NCBI GenBank assembly: GCA_965227335.1
Contig: CBDDFV010000003.1
Location: forward strand, 1-64,000
Source of the DNA: CBDDFV01 sp965227335
Lineage (GTDB): Bacteria; Planctomycetota; Phycisphaerae; Phycisphaerales; SM1A02
Direction: 5' to 3'
DNA length: 64,000 bases
A program made the translations under genes and the position numbers. A model generated the notes under the pieces. The model saw nothing but the letters and a program-made list of their open reading frames with translations, ran no database searches and was not told the origin of the DNA. The first letter of the stretch is position 1. Each line of letters begins with the position of its first letter. Positions 48,528 through 57,462 of this stretch are shown one piece after another.

Positions 48528-50006
48528 ATGACGGTTTGTGCATGGAAACTGGTCGCGGGCGCCGCGATTGCGGCGGGACTGCTCGCGGGCGGCGTCGGCT
48601 GCGAGTCAAAGACCCCGCCGGATCCGACGCCCGCCGTCGCACCGCCGGCCGACGCCGGCGAACGCGCCAGGCTGACGGCGGCGATCCCGACCGTCGATCT
48701 CGACGGCGTCGACCCGCGGGTGGTGGAGCGGATCGCGACGGATCGCGCGGCGGTCGAGGCGGAGCCCACTCGCGCGACGGCGTGGGGCGATCTCGGTCTG
48801 ACCTTTCACGCGCACGGGTGGATCGCGCAGGCGGCGACGTGTTATGAGCGGGCCTTGACGCTGGACGGCGCGCACGAGCAGGCGGCGCGATGGCGGTATC
48901 ACCAGGCGCGGGCGCTGAACGAGATCGGGGAGCTGGATCGCGCGCTGGCGGCGTTCGAGGCCGCCGGGCCGCTGGATCCGACCTACGCACCGATTCGGTG
49001 GCGGCGGGGCGACCTGCTGCTGGAGCTGGGTCAATCGGCGGCGGCGCTGGCCGCCTACCAGGCGGCGCTGCAGGCGGACCCGCAGGATCCCGGCGCGATG
49101 ACGGGGCTGGCCCGGGCGCTGATTCAGCTGGAGCGGTACGAGGAGGCCGCGGCCATTCTGGAGCAGTTGGCGACGGCGTATCCCTCGGTGCGCTATCTCG
49201 ACTTTCTGCTCGGTGGGGCGTACCGGTCACTGGGACGTTTTCAGGACGCGGCGCCGCGCCTCGCGAAGGCGGCGGGCATGCAGTCGCCGTCGTGGCCGGA
49301 TCCGTGGAGCGAAGTGCTGCTTGACCGGCGTGCGGGTCTGGGGGCGGTGATGAAGGAGGTCGATCGTCTGCGGGCCCGGGGCGAGATCGACGCCGCGCTC
49401 GAGGCGCTGGAGACGTTGCGTGAGGAGCGTCCGGATGAGCGGATCGTCCTGAGCAAGCTGGCGGAGACGTATCTGAGTGCGGGTCGGACGGACGCGGGGT
49501 ACCGCGTGGCGAAGCGGGCGGCGGAGTTGTATCCGGGCGACTTCGTCACGCAGCTCAATCTGGGCTATGCGCATGAGTTGCGGAACGAGCCGTCGAAGGC
49601 GCTCGCGGCGTACGGTCGGGTGATCCGGATCAACCCGGGCCTCGCCGCCGCGCACTACCAACGGGCGCGGGTGCTGATCGGGCAGAACGAGTACGAGCCG
49701 GCGGCGGACGCCTTGCGTCGGGCGATCGAACTCGGGTTTCCGAATCCGGCCGCGCGGCTGAACCTCGGTCAGGTGCTGCTGCAGCTCGAGCGCTGGGAGG
49801 AAGCGGGGCTTGCTTTCAACCAGCTCGTCGCTCGTCAGCCGGAGAACGCGACGGCGCACGGCGGGTTGGCGCTGGCGCTGATCGAGCTGGGAAGGTTTCA
49901 GGAAGCGCGTGACGTCGCGATGCGCGGCGTCCGCTTGAACAAGGATGATCCGTACGTGCGGGCGGCCGCCGCGCAGATCACGCAACGTCAGGGACAGGGC
50001 CAGTGA
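48528..50006 (+). CDS. TPR lipoprotein, first gene of a TPR-CRTAC1 pair
   Basis: A 492-residue protein starting at ATG 48528 (see the -10 element just upstream); another in-frame ATG lies at 48516. Lipoprotein leader MTVCAWKLVAGAAIAAGLLA then GGVGC. Residues ~75-490 are about eleven TPR-type hairpins (LDRALAAFEAAGPLDPTYAP; SAAALAAYQAALQADPQDPG; PSKALAAYGRVIRINPGLAA; YEPAADALRRAIELGFPNPA). It should be a periplasmic or outer-membrane scaffold. Its stop overlaps the GTG start of the CRTAC1 lipoprotein gene downstream (GTGA), the same coupling as at the two pairs in the left part of the window. Confidence 0.9.
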   Translation: MTVCAWKLVAGAAIAAGLLAGGVGCESKTPPDPTPAVAPPADAGERARLTAAIPTVDLDGVDPRVVERIATDRAAVEAEPTRATAWGDLGLTFHAHGWIAQAATCYERALTLDGAHEQAARWRYHQARALNEIGELDRALAAFEAAGPLDPTYAPIRWRRGDLLLELGQSAAALAAYQAALQADPQDPGAMTGLARALIQLERYEEAAAILEQLATAYPSVRYLDFLLGGAYRSLGRFQDAAPRLAKAAGMQSPSWPDPWSEVLLDRRAGLGAVMKEVDRLRARGEIDAALEALETLREERPDERIVLSKLAETYLSAGRTDAGYRVAKRAAELYPGDFVTQLNLGYAHELRNEPSKALAAYGRVIRINPGLAAAHYQRARVLIGQNEYEPAADALRRAIELGFPNPAARLNLGQVLLQLERWEEAGLAFNQLVARQPENATAHGGLALALIELGRFQEARDVAMRGVRLNKDDPYVRAAAAQITQRQGQGQ

Positions 50007-51841
50007 ACGGACGGACGGCGAGCGAGAAGAGACGCGGTTGGAAGGCGGCGGCGTTGGGCGTCATCGCGGCCGGCGTGTGGTGGTCGACCGGTTGCGGGCC
50101 GGGCGGCGGGGGCGCGACGGAGCCGGCGGCGCCGTCGGGCGCGGATGGGTCGGCGGGTGGATCGACGGAGACGGCGTCGCCGCCCGCGTCGCCGGCCCCG
50201 GACGTGATGTCGGAGGCGTCGCCGAGCGCTGCGGCGGACTCATCCGGGCCGGGTCCGCACGTCTGGTTCGAGGATGTGCGATCGTCGAGCGGCGTGGATT
50301 TCGTCCACGTCTCGGGTCACGACGGGAAGCATTTCATTCCCGAGATCGTCGCGGGCGGAGCGGCGTTGCTCGATTATGACGGCGACGGCGACCTTGATCT
50401 GTACCTCGTGCAGGGCGGCGGCGTGCGGGTCGACGCGGCGGATCGTCCGGGCAACCGCTTGTACCGCAACGACGGTGATTTCCGGTTCACGGATGTGACC
50501 GAGGCGAGCGGCGCCGGTGATCGCGGCTACGGCATGGGGGTGGCGTGCGGCGACTATGACAATGACGGACGGACGGATCTGTACGTGACGAACGTCGGTC
50601 CGAACGTGCTCTACCGGAACAACGGGGACGGCACATTCACGGACGTGACGCTGGACGCCGGCGTGGGTGATCCGGGGTTTGGAGCGAGCGCGACGTTTCT
50701 CGACTACGACGGCGACGGCGACCTCGACCTGATGGCGGTGAACTACCTGAACTGGTCCGTGGCGACGGAGCTCGTGTGCTACAACGACATGGGCGAGGCG
50801 GACTACTGCGCGCCGGGCAACTACCAGGCCCCGGCCCGCGACGTGTTGTACCGGAACAACGGGGACGGGACGTTCACCGATGTGACGGTGGAGCTGGGTC
50901 TCGCGGCGAAGTTCGGGACGGGACTGGGCGTGGCCGCGGCGGACTTCGACGGCGACGGGCGGGTCGAGATCGCGGTCGCGAACGACGGGATGGAGGATCA
51001 GTTCTGGGTCTGGAACGCACGGGCGGGGGTCTTTGCGGACCTCGCGTTGATGAAGGGGACCGCGCGGGATCAGGACGGGCAGGCGAAAGCAGGCATGGGA
51101 ATGGCGGTGAACGACGTCGATTTCGACGGCGATCCGGATCTTCTCGTGTGCAATCTCGGCAACGAGACGGATTCGTTCTTCCGGAACGACGGCGCGTTCT
51201 TCACCGATGTGACGGCCGCGAAGGGTCTGGCTCCGAGTCGGCCGTTCACGCGTTTCGGCATCGGCTGGCATGACTTTGACAACGACGGGGCGCTGGATCT
51301 GTACCAGGCGAACGGCCGGGTGATGACGAAGTCGACGCGGTACACGGATGACGATGTGTACGCCGAGCCGAATCTGCTGTTCGTCGGGGGCGCGGACGGG
51401 CGGTTCGCGGCGGCGTCGCCCCGCGGGGGCGTGGGGGGCGAGATCGCCCGGACGAGCCGGGCGGCGGCGTTCGGCGACCTCGACGATGACGGCGGCGTGG
51501 ATATCGTGGTCGTCAACCGCAACGCCCCGCCGTCGATCCTGCGGAACCGGGTTCCGGAGCGGGGGGGCTGGGTGATGGCGCGTCTGGTCGACGGGTCGGG
51601 TCGGGACGCATTGAACGCGCGGCTGACGGCGCGGGCCGGGGACCGGCTGATCGTGCGGGAAGCCCGGTCGGGGTCGAGCTATCTCGCCAGCAACGATCCG
51701 CGGATTCACGTCGGTCTGGGTGGGGCGGCGGGGTTGACGGGGATCGAAGTGCGTTGGCCGAGCGGGCGGGTGGAGCGGTTCGACGACGTGCTGGCGGGCT
51801 CGATCGTGACGCTGCGCGAGGGGGCGGGGATCCCGCGCTGA
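50003..51841 (+). CDS. CRTAC1-family lipoprotein
   Basis: A 612-residue protein beginning with a 4-bp overlap (GTGA). The leader ends in a lipobox (WWSTGC, Cys ~31), followed by a Gly/Ala/Ser-rich spacer. VCBS/FG-GAP repeats (DYDGDGDLDLYL, DYDNDGRTDLYV, DYDGDGDLDLMA, DFDGDGRVEIAV, DVDFDGDPDLLV, DFDNDGALDLYQ, DLDDDGGVDIVV) occupy ~90-500, and the ASPIC/UnbV domain the end (REARSGSSYLASNDPRIHVG; EVRWPSGRVERFDDV). With the TPR lipoprotein upstream it forms one of five TPR-CRTAC1 combinations in the window. Role in the envelope unknown. Confidence 0.92.
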   Translation: MNGRTASEKRRGWKAAALGVIAAGVWWSTGCGPGGGGATEPAAPSGADGSAGGSTETASPPASPAPDVMSEASPSAAADSSGPGPHVWFEDVRSSSGVDFVHVSGHDGKHFIPEIVAGGAALLDYDGDGDLDLYLVQGGGVRVDAADRPGNRLYRNDGDFRFTDVTEASGAGDRGYGMGVACGDYDNDGRTDLYVTNVGPNVLYRNNGDGTFTDVTLDAGVGDPGFGASATFLDYDGDGDLDLMAVNYLNWSVATELVCYNDMGEADYCAPGNYQAPARDVLYRNNGDGTFTDVTVELGLAAKFGTGLGVAAADFDGDGRVEIAVANDGMEDQFWVWNARAGVFADLALMKGTARDQDGQAKAGMGMAVNDVDFDGDPDLLVCNLGNETDSFFRNDGAFFTDVTAAKGLAPSRPFTRFGIGWHDFDNDGALDLYQANGRVMTKSTRYTDDDVYAEPNLLFVGGADGRFAAASPRGGVGGEIARTSRAAAFGDLDDDGGVDIVVVNRNAPPSILRNRVPERGGWVMARLVDGSGRDALNARLTARAGDRLIVREARSGSSYLASNDPRIHVGLGGAAGLTGIEVRWPSGRVERFDDVLAGSIVTLREGAGIPR

Positions 51842-51941
51842 GGCGGCTGTCGCGCCGGGAGTGTTCGGGAATCCGGCGTGGAACAAGGGGTTTCGTGGGG
51901 GTCAGTGACAAAATATCCTGTATTTTTCAGGGTTTTCGGCG

Positions 51942-51970
51942 TTGCTGTCGATATCGAGGCTCGGTAGAGT
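51942..51970 (+). promoter_or_regulatory. HU gene promoter
   Basis: TTGCTG, 17-nt spacer, TAGAGT. The predicted start near 51977 leaves a leader of about 66 nt with AAGGAAAGG before the ATG. The flanking region is A/T-rich for this genome. Confidence 0.6.
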
Positions 51971-52043
51971 TCGCGCATCGTTCCAATGGAAGGAACGAAC
52001 TCAGGGCGTTTCGCCCCATCAGACAAGGAAAGGAACCACTCGG

Positions 52044-52385
52044 ATGGCAGCCAAAAAGAAGACGACGAAGTCGGGCGGCGACATGAAGCCGCGCACGAAG
52101 ACGCAGCTGTACGCGGCGATCGCCGACGACACCGGTCTGGCGAAGAAGGAAGTCGCCTCGGTGTTCGAATCGCTCGAGGGGATCATCAAGAAGGATCTCG
52201 GCCGTCGGGGTCCCGGCATCGTGAGCCTGCCGGGTCTGCTGAAGGTCCGGAAGGTCCGCAAGCCGGCCCGCAAGGCGCGGAAGGGCATCAACCCGTTCAC
52301 CGGCGAAGAGATGATGTTCGCGGCGAAGAAGGCGCACAACACGGTGCGTGTCACCGCGCTCAAGAAGCTGAAGGACATGGTCTGA
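52044..52385 (+). CDS. HU/IHF-family DNA-binding protein
   Basis: A 113-residue basic protein; the ATG at 52044 follows an AAGGAAAGG ribosome site, and the longer in-frame extension upstream is the leader. A Lys-rich N-terminal extension (MAAKKKTTKSGGDMKPRTK) precedes the HU fold: TQLYAAIADDTGLAKKEVAS (helices 1-2), VFESLEGIIKKDLG, and the beta arm region RKVRKPARKARKGINPFTGE with the conserved NPFTGE. It should bend and compact DNA as a dimer. The N-terminal tail is like the basic extensions of nucleoid proteins in several Planctomycetota. Expressed alone, with its own promoter and terminator. Confidence 0.95.
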   Translation: MAAKKKTTKSGGDMKPRTKTQLYAAIADDTGLAKKEVASVFESLEGIIKKDLGRRGPGIVSLPGLLKVRKVRKPARKARKGINPFTGEEMMFAAKKAHNTVRVTALKKLKDMV

Positions 52386-52460
52386 TCCATCCGTCGGGCG
52401 GCGACGGCGTCGCCCGGAGTTGATTCGGTCCGCACGGCCCGGATCAGCAGACTCGACATG

Positions 52461-52494
52461 ACGCCGCGCTCCTTGCGAGGAGCGCGGCGTTGTT
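52461..52494 (+). terminator. Terminator of the HU gene
   Basis: A 13-bp perfect stem (ACGCCGCGCTCCT / AGGAGCGCGGCGT) with a TGCG loop, followed by TGTTG. The T-run is short but the stem is very stable. Confidence 0.75.
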
Positions 52495-52583
52495 GCGCGC
52501 GGGTCGGGGCGGCCCTCACCGCCCGATCGGGCCAACCTGTCGTCACGCGCTTGAATGTTCGGGCGTCGGGCGATCGCGTCGGG

Positions 52584-52589
52584 TAGGAT
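52584..52589 (+). promoter_or_regulatory. -10 element (TAGGAT) upstream of the Ser/Thr kinase
   Basis: TAGGAT lies 55 bp before the kinase ATG at 52645; no clear -35. The spacing fits an ordinary leader with GAGGAG, not a leaderless start. Confidence 0.35.
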
Positions 52590-52644
52590 CACGACACGCC
52601 TGGAGAGAAGGGAAGGCGCCGCCGGAAGCGCGAGGAGCTCGCGA

Positions 52645-55236
52645 ATGCAGGATCGACCGACGGCGGATCGCGGCGCAGGACGCGCCGATGATTCATGTGG
52701 GATGTGGGAGGCGGGCCCGCCCGCGGAGTACGCCGCGGGGGAGTGGATCGGACCGTACCAGGTGCGTGAGGCGCTCGGTGAGGGCGCGTTCGGGGTGGTG
52801 TATCTCGCGGAGCAGCGCGAGCCCGTCGCACGCGAGGTGGCGGTCAAGGTGCTCAAACTCGGGATGGACACGCGCCGCGTCATCGCGCGGTTCGACATCG
52901 AACGCCAGGTGCTGGCGCGGCTCGATCATCCGGGCGTGGCGATGGTCTTCGATGCCGGCTCCACGGAGTCGGGCCGACCGTACTTCGTGATGGAGCACGT
53001 GCCGGGGCAGCCGATCACGCAGTACTGCGACCGACGTCGGATGGAGATCGACGACCGGCTCGACCTCTTCATTCAGGTCTGCGAGGCCGTGCAGCACGCC
53101 CACCAGAAGGGCGTGATCCACCGGGACATCAAGAGTTCGAACGTGCTCGTGATGGAGCGCGACGGTCGGCCCCAGCCGAAGGTGATCGACTTCGGGATGG
53201 CCAAGGGGCTGTCGGTGCAGACGCCGTATCCGACCGAGGACGGTCGCTTGATCGGCACCCCGGAGTACATGAGTCCGGAGCAGGCGAGCATCGACGCGGG
53301 GGCGGACGTCGACACGCGGAGCGACATCTACTCGCTGGGCGTGCTGCTGTACGAGTTGTTGTGCGGCCTGCTGCCTCGTGATTCGGATCGGCTCCGGCGG
53401 TCGACGCCGGCGGAGTTGTATCGGGTGATCTCGCAGGAGCCGGCCACGGCGCCGTCGGCGCGGATCGACCTGAACGACGAAGCGTGGGTCATGCGGGCCG
53501 CGCGTCGGGCCACGACGCCGTACGCCTTGCGAAGACAGTTGAAGGCGGATCTCGACTGGATCGTGATGATGGCGATCAATCCTGAGGTCGTGCGTCGGTA
53601 CCCGACGGTGTCCGCCTTCATTGAGGATCTCCGCGCCTTCCGTCGCGGCGCGCCGGTGGCGGCGGGTCCGCCGAGCCTGTGGTACCGGACGAAGAAGATG
53701 ATGGCGCGGCATTCCACGCCGCTTGCGGGCGCGGGCGCTGCGTTGGTCGTGGGGCTGGTGCTCATCGCGCTCCAGGTGCGTGGCGCCTATCGGCAGCTTG
53801 AAATCCAGGAAGAAAAGGACCACGAGGCGGCGCGCCGAGGCGTCGCGGTGGACACCGCGGATTCGATTCTGCGATCGCTGTCGAGCGACGAACCGGCGGC
53901 GGCGCGGCTGGCGATGGTCGAGCAGGCGATCGAGAAGGCGTCGGGCCTGGTGACGGAGTCGGGGGCGGAGGCGTCCGAAGGGGCCGATATCGAGCCGCGA
54001 CTCCGCGCGCAGTACGGCCGGGTGTTGCTCGAGAAGGGCGAGCGTCAGGCGGCGGAGGCGCAGTTCACGGAGGCGATCGCGGCGGCGACGCGGTTCCGGA
54101 GCGTCAATGGTCTGACGCCGGACGGCGAGCGGGCGGAGGCGGCGGCGCGTCGCTCGCTCGCGCAGATCCGGGTCCAGCAGGCGCACGAAGCGTCGAGCGA
54201 AGGGGCGATCGATCGCGCGTCGACCCTGAGTCAGGAAGCGGAATCGGAGTATCGCACGGCGATCGCGTACATGGAGCAGCGGGGTTCGGCCGTGGAGGCC
54301 GCATCGCTCCAGCTCGAACTCGCCGCGCATCTGCTGCATCAGGACCGGCGCGACGCGAGTCTTGCGCTGGTGCAGAGTGCGGCGGCGGGATTGGAGGATG
54401 CGTCACGCGGGGCGGAATGGTTTTCGAACATGCAGCGGGCCGCGGAGTTGGCCGCGGAACTCGGTCGTCACACGCGTGCGCAGGCGATGTTCGATCAATT
54501 GTTCGCCGCCCGGGCGGTGGCGGCGGACGCGACGTCGGTTGTGCTCCACCAGGCGACGCGGGCCGTGCGCGACGGCCGCGCCGAGGCGGTGCTCGCCTGT
54601 TTCGAGGGTCCCGAAACGCAGCGCGGCCTGGCGGATCACGCGGCGAGTCGCGAGCGTCTGGCCCTGTTTCTTCGGGATCTGATCCGAGATATCGAACGAA
54701 CGAAGCTGACCAGTCCGAAGTGGAGCGGGTGGTCGGCGGCGCAGGTGGAGCGGTTGATCCAGGTGGTGCGTACATCCGTGATGCCGGGGACGGGGACGGG
54801 CCGGGATGTCTTGATTGCGTCGGCGCGGCTGGCTCGGATGTATGGTTTGACGCGGACTGCGGCGGCGGTCGATCTGGAGTTGGAGCGGTCGTTCCGGGCG
54901 GGGGTGGAGGGGCCGCTGCGGAACGCGATGTTGTCGGCGCATCGCTCGGGTCTGGATTTCGCGTCGGTGGGGGATCTTGAGGCGGCGTCGGCGGCGTTTG
55001 ATCGCGCCTTGCGTTCGGGCGAGGCCGCGATGGATCCGACCTCGCTGGAGTTCATCACGGTGATCCGGGTGCGGCTCGATGCGGCGCGGACCCACATGGG
55101 CCTGGGGCGCCTCGACGACGCGGACCGGTTGCTCGAGGAAAGCGAGCGATGGTTGGCCGCGAACTGGGCGGAGGGCGGGCCGGTGCAGTTGGCCGAGTGT
55201 CGGGCGCTGCGTCAGCGGCTCGAGGCGATGCGATAG
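52645..55236 (+). CDS. Transmembrane Hanks-type serine/threonine kinase with helical sensor region
   Basis: An 863-residue protein; the ATG at 52645 has GAGGAG 7 nt upstream, so the longer frame from 52555 is not used. The kinase domain (~37-335) has LGEGAFGVVY (P-loop), VAVKVLK with K68, HRDIKSSN with catalytic D161, DFGMAK with D182, and GTPEYMSPEQ, all intact. One transmembrane helix (LAGAGAALVVGLVLIALQV, ~360-378) leads to a C-terminal ~480-residue helical, TPR-like region outside the membrane that may sense or scaffold. This layout is the common Planctomycetota kinase type. No cognate phosphatase or target is adjacent. It would phosphorylate proteins on Ser/Thr. Confidence 0.93.
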   Translation: MQDRPTADRGAGRADDSCGMWEAGPPAEYAAGEWIGPYQVREALGEGAFGVVYLAEQREPVAREVAVKVLKLGMDTRRVIARFDIERQVLARLDHPGVAMVFDAGSTESGRPYFVMEHVPGQPITQYCDRRRMEIDDRLDLFIQVCEAVQHAHQKGVIHRDIKSSNVLVMERDGRPQPKVIDFGMAKGLSVQTPYPTEDGRLIGTPEYMSPEQASIDAGADVDTRSDIYSLGVLLYELLCGLLPRDSDRLRRSTPAELYRVISQEPATAPSARIDLNDEAWVMRAARRATTPYALRRQLKADLDWIVMMAINPEVVRRYPTVSAFIEDLRAFRRGAPVAAGPPSLWYRTKKMMARHSTPLAGAGAALVVGLVLIALQVRGAYRQLEIQEEKDHEAARRGVAVDTADSILRSLSSDEPAAARLAMVEQAIEKASGLVTESGAEASEGADIEPRLRAQYGRVLLEKGERQAAEAQFTEAIAAATRFRSVNGLTPDGERAEAAARRSLAQIRVQQAHEASSEGAIDRASTLSQEAESEYRTAIAYMEQRGSAVEAASLQLELAAHLLHQDRRDASLALVQSAAAGLEDASRGAEWFSNMQRAAELAAELGRHTRAQAMFDQLFAARAVAADATSVVLHQATRAVRDGRAEAVLACFEGPETQRGLADHAASRERLALFLRDLIRDIERTKLTSPKWSGWSAAQVERLIQVVRTSVMPGTGTGRDVLIASARLARMYGLTRTAAAVDLELERSFRAGVEGPLRNAMLSAHRSGLDFASVGDLEAASAAFDRALRSGEAAMDPTSLEFITVIRVRLDAARTHMGLGRLDDADRLLEESERWLAANWAEGGPVQLAECRALRQRLEAMR

Positions 55237-55630
55237 CTCTCTTGTGTCATACCAGGGATTTTCCTGAGGTTATCGGGCGGTGGACGGCATCCGTTCGGCG
55301 TCAGGTGCGTACGCTTGGTTGAGGAGTGCGTTTCTTCGGGCGGTCGGTCTCGGTTCGCCACGTGGCGGCCAGGGTCGATTTCGGTCGGAAGAAGCGATGA
55401 CGAGTGGTTGACGCCCCATGACAGGTCCGTTTGCGATGTTGACGGTCGCGTTCTCCCACCAGTTTTTTCTTGTGGGAATCGGGGAATCGCGTGTACACTC
55501 TGATGATCAGGCGGGTGGCGGTGGTCCTGTTGCGCGGTGATGTTGTTTATCCGCGTCAGGCGGTACGAGCAGATACGCCCCCGTCGCTTGGGGGGTGATT
55601 TTGAGTGAGTGAGAAATCGGAGATCCCCCC
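55237..55630 (+). other. Intergenic region upstream of the di-heme oxidoreductase
   Basis: About 390 bp without a gene. It contains a promoter candidate at 55470-55499, preceded by a T-rich tract whose flanking CCCAC and GTGGG could form a weak hairpin that ends readthrough from the kinase. The leader ends in GGAG 8 nt before the ATG. I found no riboswitch, small ORF or repeat that I can support. Confidence 0.5.
55470..55499 (+). promoter_or_regulatory. Promoter candidate for the di-heme oxidoreductase
   Basis: TTGTGG, 18-nt spacer, TACACT. The predicted leader is about 125 nt. Confidence 0.45.
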
Positions 55631-57301
55631 ATGGTGATGAAGACACGGGTCACGGCGTGCGTGATCGCGGCTGCGACGGTGACGACGGCGGCGATGGCAG
55701 GCGTGACGCCGCTCCAGCCGACGGCGGGCGATCCGCTCGACGGCCTGACGGCCGATGAGCTGGAGTTGTTCTGGGCCGGACGCGACGCGTTTGAGATGAA
55801 CCTCTCGGTGGAGGACGGCTTGGGGCCGGTCTTCAACCAGACGAGCTGCGCTTCGTGCCACGACAATCCGATCGGCGGCCCCGGGTCGCAGTCGGTGGTT
55901 CGTTTCGGCACGCTGGGCAAGGGCGGTTTCGATCCGCTGGAGATCTTCGGCGGATCTCTGCTGCAGTCGCAGACGATTGCGGTGGAGTGTCAGGAGACGC
56001 TGCCGCCGGAAGCCACGGTGGTTGCGTTCCGCGTGACGCCGGGAGCGCTGGGCTTCGGGCTGATCGAGGCGATTCCGGATGATCAGTTGATGGAGTTGGT
56101 TAACGCTCCGCCGGCCGGTATTTCGGGCGTCGCGCACATGGTGCCGCTGCTCGAGGACGACGAGGCGCCGTTGCGGGTCGGACGGTTCGGCTGGAAGGCG
56201 CAGCTGGCGACCATGCTGTCGTTCTCCGCGGACGCCTCGCTCATGGAAATGGGTCTGACCAACCGGATCATCGGCAGCGAGAACGACCCCAACGGGATTC
56301 GTGAACCCCTGCTTGTGGATTGCGACACCGTGCCTGATCCCGAAGACGGGCCGGACGAGGATGGCTTCGACTTCATCGATCGGGTGACGCATTTCCAGCG
56401 GTATCTCGCGGCGCCGCCGCAGACGCCGAAGTCGGGCATGGCGGGCGAAGCCGTGTTTGCGAACATCGGCTGTGCCGATTGTCACCGTCCGTCGTTCACG
56501 ACGGCCGATGATCCCGGTCTCGAGGACGCGATTCGAAACAAGGAGATCCGTCCGTACGCGGACTTCCTCCTCCACGACATGGGTCTGCTCGGCGACGGCA
56601 TCGCCCAGGGCGCCGCGTCGACGCAGGAGATCCGGACGCCGCCGCTGTGGGGGCTCCGCACCCGCGATCCGTTGCTTCACGACGGTACGGTGGGCGGCGG
56701 AACGTTCGAGGAACGCGTGACCATGGCGATTGAGGCGCACGGTCCGTTCGGTGAGGGCGCGGCGTCGGCCGCGGCGTTCGCAGCGTTGTCGGCGGGTGAG
56801 AAGAACGACCTCTTCGCGTTTCTTGATTCGCTGGGGCGGCGCGAGTTTGATCACACCGGCGATGACATCGTCGATCTGGACGACTTCGTGATCTTCATGA
56901 CGTGTCTCGGTCAGTCGCGCGTGAGTCCGGACGACATCTGTGCGGTGTCGGACGTTGACCAGGACGGCGATGTGGATCTGGACGATTTCGATTCGTTCGT
57001 CGATGCGTACGACGCGGCGATGACGGACTGCAACTGCAACGATACGGCGGACATCATCGATGTCGCGACGGGCGCGAGTCTTGATCTCGACGGCGACGGC
57101 GTTCCGGATGAGTGCGGCGGGTTCTGTGCGGGCGATGTCGATTGCTCGGGCGACGTCGGTCCTGCGGACCTGAGCGTTCTGCTTGCGAGCTGGGGCGTCT
57201 GTCCGGAAGACGGGTTCTGTCCCGCCGATCTCAACGCGGACGGCGAGGTTGGTCCTGCTGATCTGGCCGCCTTGCTGAGCGCCTGGGGCGGATGTGAGTA
57301 A
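55631..57301 (+). CDS. Di-heme oxidoreductase (DHOR/DUF1111-type) with calcium and dockerin repeats
   Basis: A 556-residue secreted protein; GGAG lies 8 nt before the ATG. Signal peptide to about MAG-VTPL. Two heme sites, CASCH (73-77) with DNPIGGPGS following, and CADCH (281-285), match the DHOR family, as do FWAGRDAFE near the start and LLHDMG...PPLWGL..RDPLLHDG in the C-terminal half of the enzyme domain. After ~residue 420 comes a run of Asp-rich calcium motifs (DVDQDGDVDLDDF; DLDGDGVPDECGG, thrombospondin type 3-like). Two dockerin-like repeats close it (SGDVGPADLSVLLASWG; NADGEVGPADLAALLSAWG). Likely an extracytoplasmic redox protein; the reaction is unknown. It is followed by a terminator. 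Confidence 0.9.
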   Translation: MVMKTRVTACVIAAATVTTAAMAGVTPLQPTAGDPLDGLTADELELFWAGRDAFEMNLSVEDGLGPVFNQTSCASCHDNPIGGPGSQSVVRFGTLGKGGFDPLEIFGGSLLQSQTIAVECQETLPPEATVVAFRVTPGALGFGLIEAIPDDQLMELVNAPPAGISGVAHMVPLLEDDEAPLRVGRFGWKAQLATMLSFSADASLMEMGLTNRIIGSENDPNGIREPLLVDCDTVPDPEDGPDEDGFDFIDRVTHFQRYLAAPPQTPKSGMAGEAVFANIGCADCHRPSFTTADDPGLEDAIRNKEIRPYADFLLHDMGLLGDGIAQGAASTQEIRTPPLWGLRTRDPLLHDGTVGGGTFEERVTMAIEAHGPFGEGAASAAAFAALSAGEKNDLFAFLDSLGRREFDHTGDDIVDLDDFVIFMTCLGQSRVSPDDICAVSDVDQDGDVDLDDFDSFVDAYDAAMTDCNCNDTADIIDVATGASLDLDGDGVPDECGGFCAGDVDCSGDVGPADLSVLLASWGVCPEDGFCPADLNADGEVGPADLAALLSAWGGCE

Positions 57302-57326
57302 TCCGCGGCGCTGAATGGTTTTCACT

Positions 57327-57359
57327 CCCCGATCCCGGTTGACGCCGGGGTCGGGGTTT
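57327..57359 (+). terminator. Probable terminator
   Basis: CCCCGATCCCGG / CCGGGGTCGGGG, 12 pairs including one T-G wobble, 6-nt loop, then TTT, 25 bp after the oxidoreductase stop. Confidence 0.75.
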
Positions 57360-57462
57360 CCCGATTGTCGGGCCCCCCCGATCGTGTCGACACGGCTGGC
57401 GACCTTGGCGGCACGACACGCAGATCACCAGAGCGTCTCCGGACGTTTCGAGGAGTGCACAC

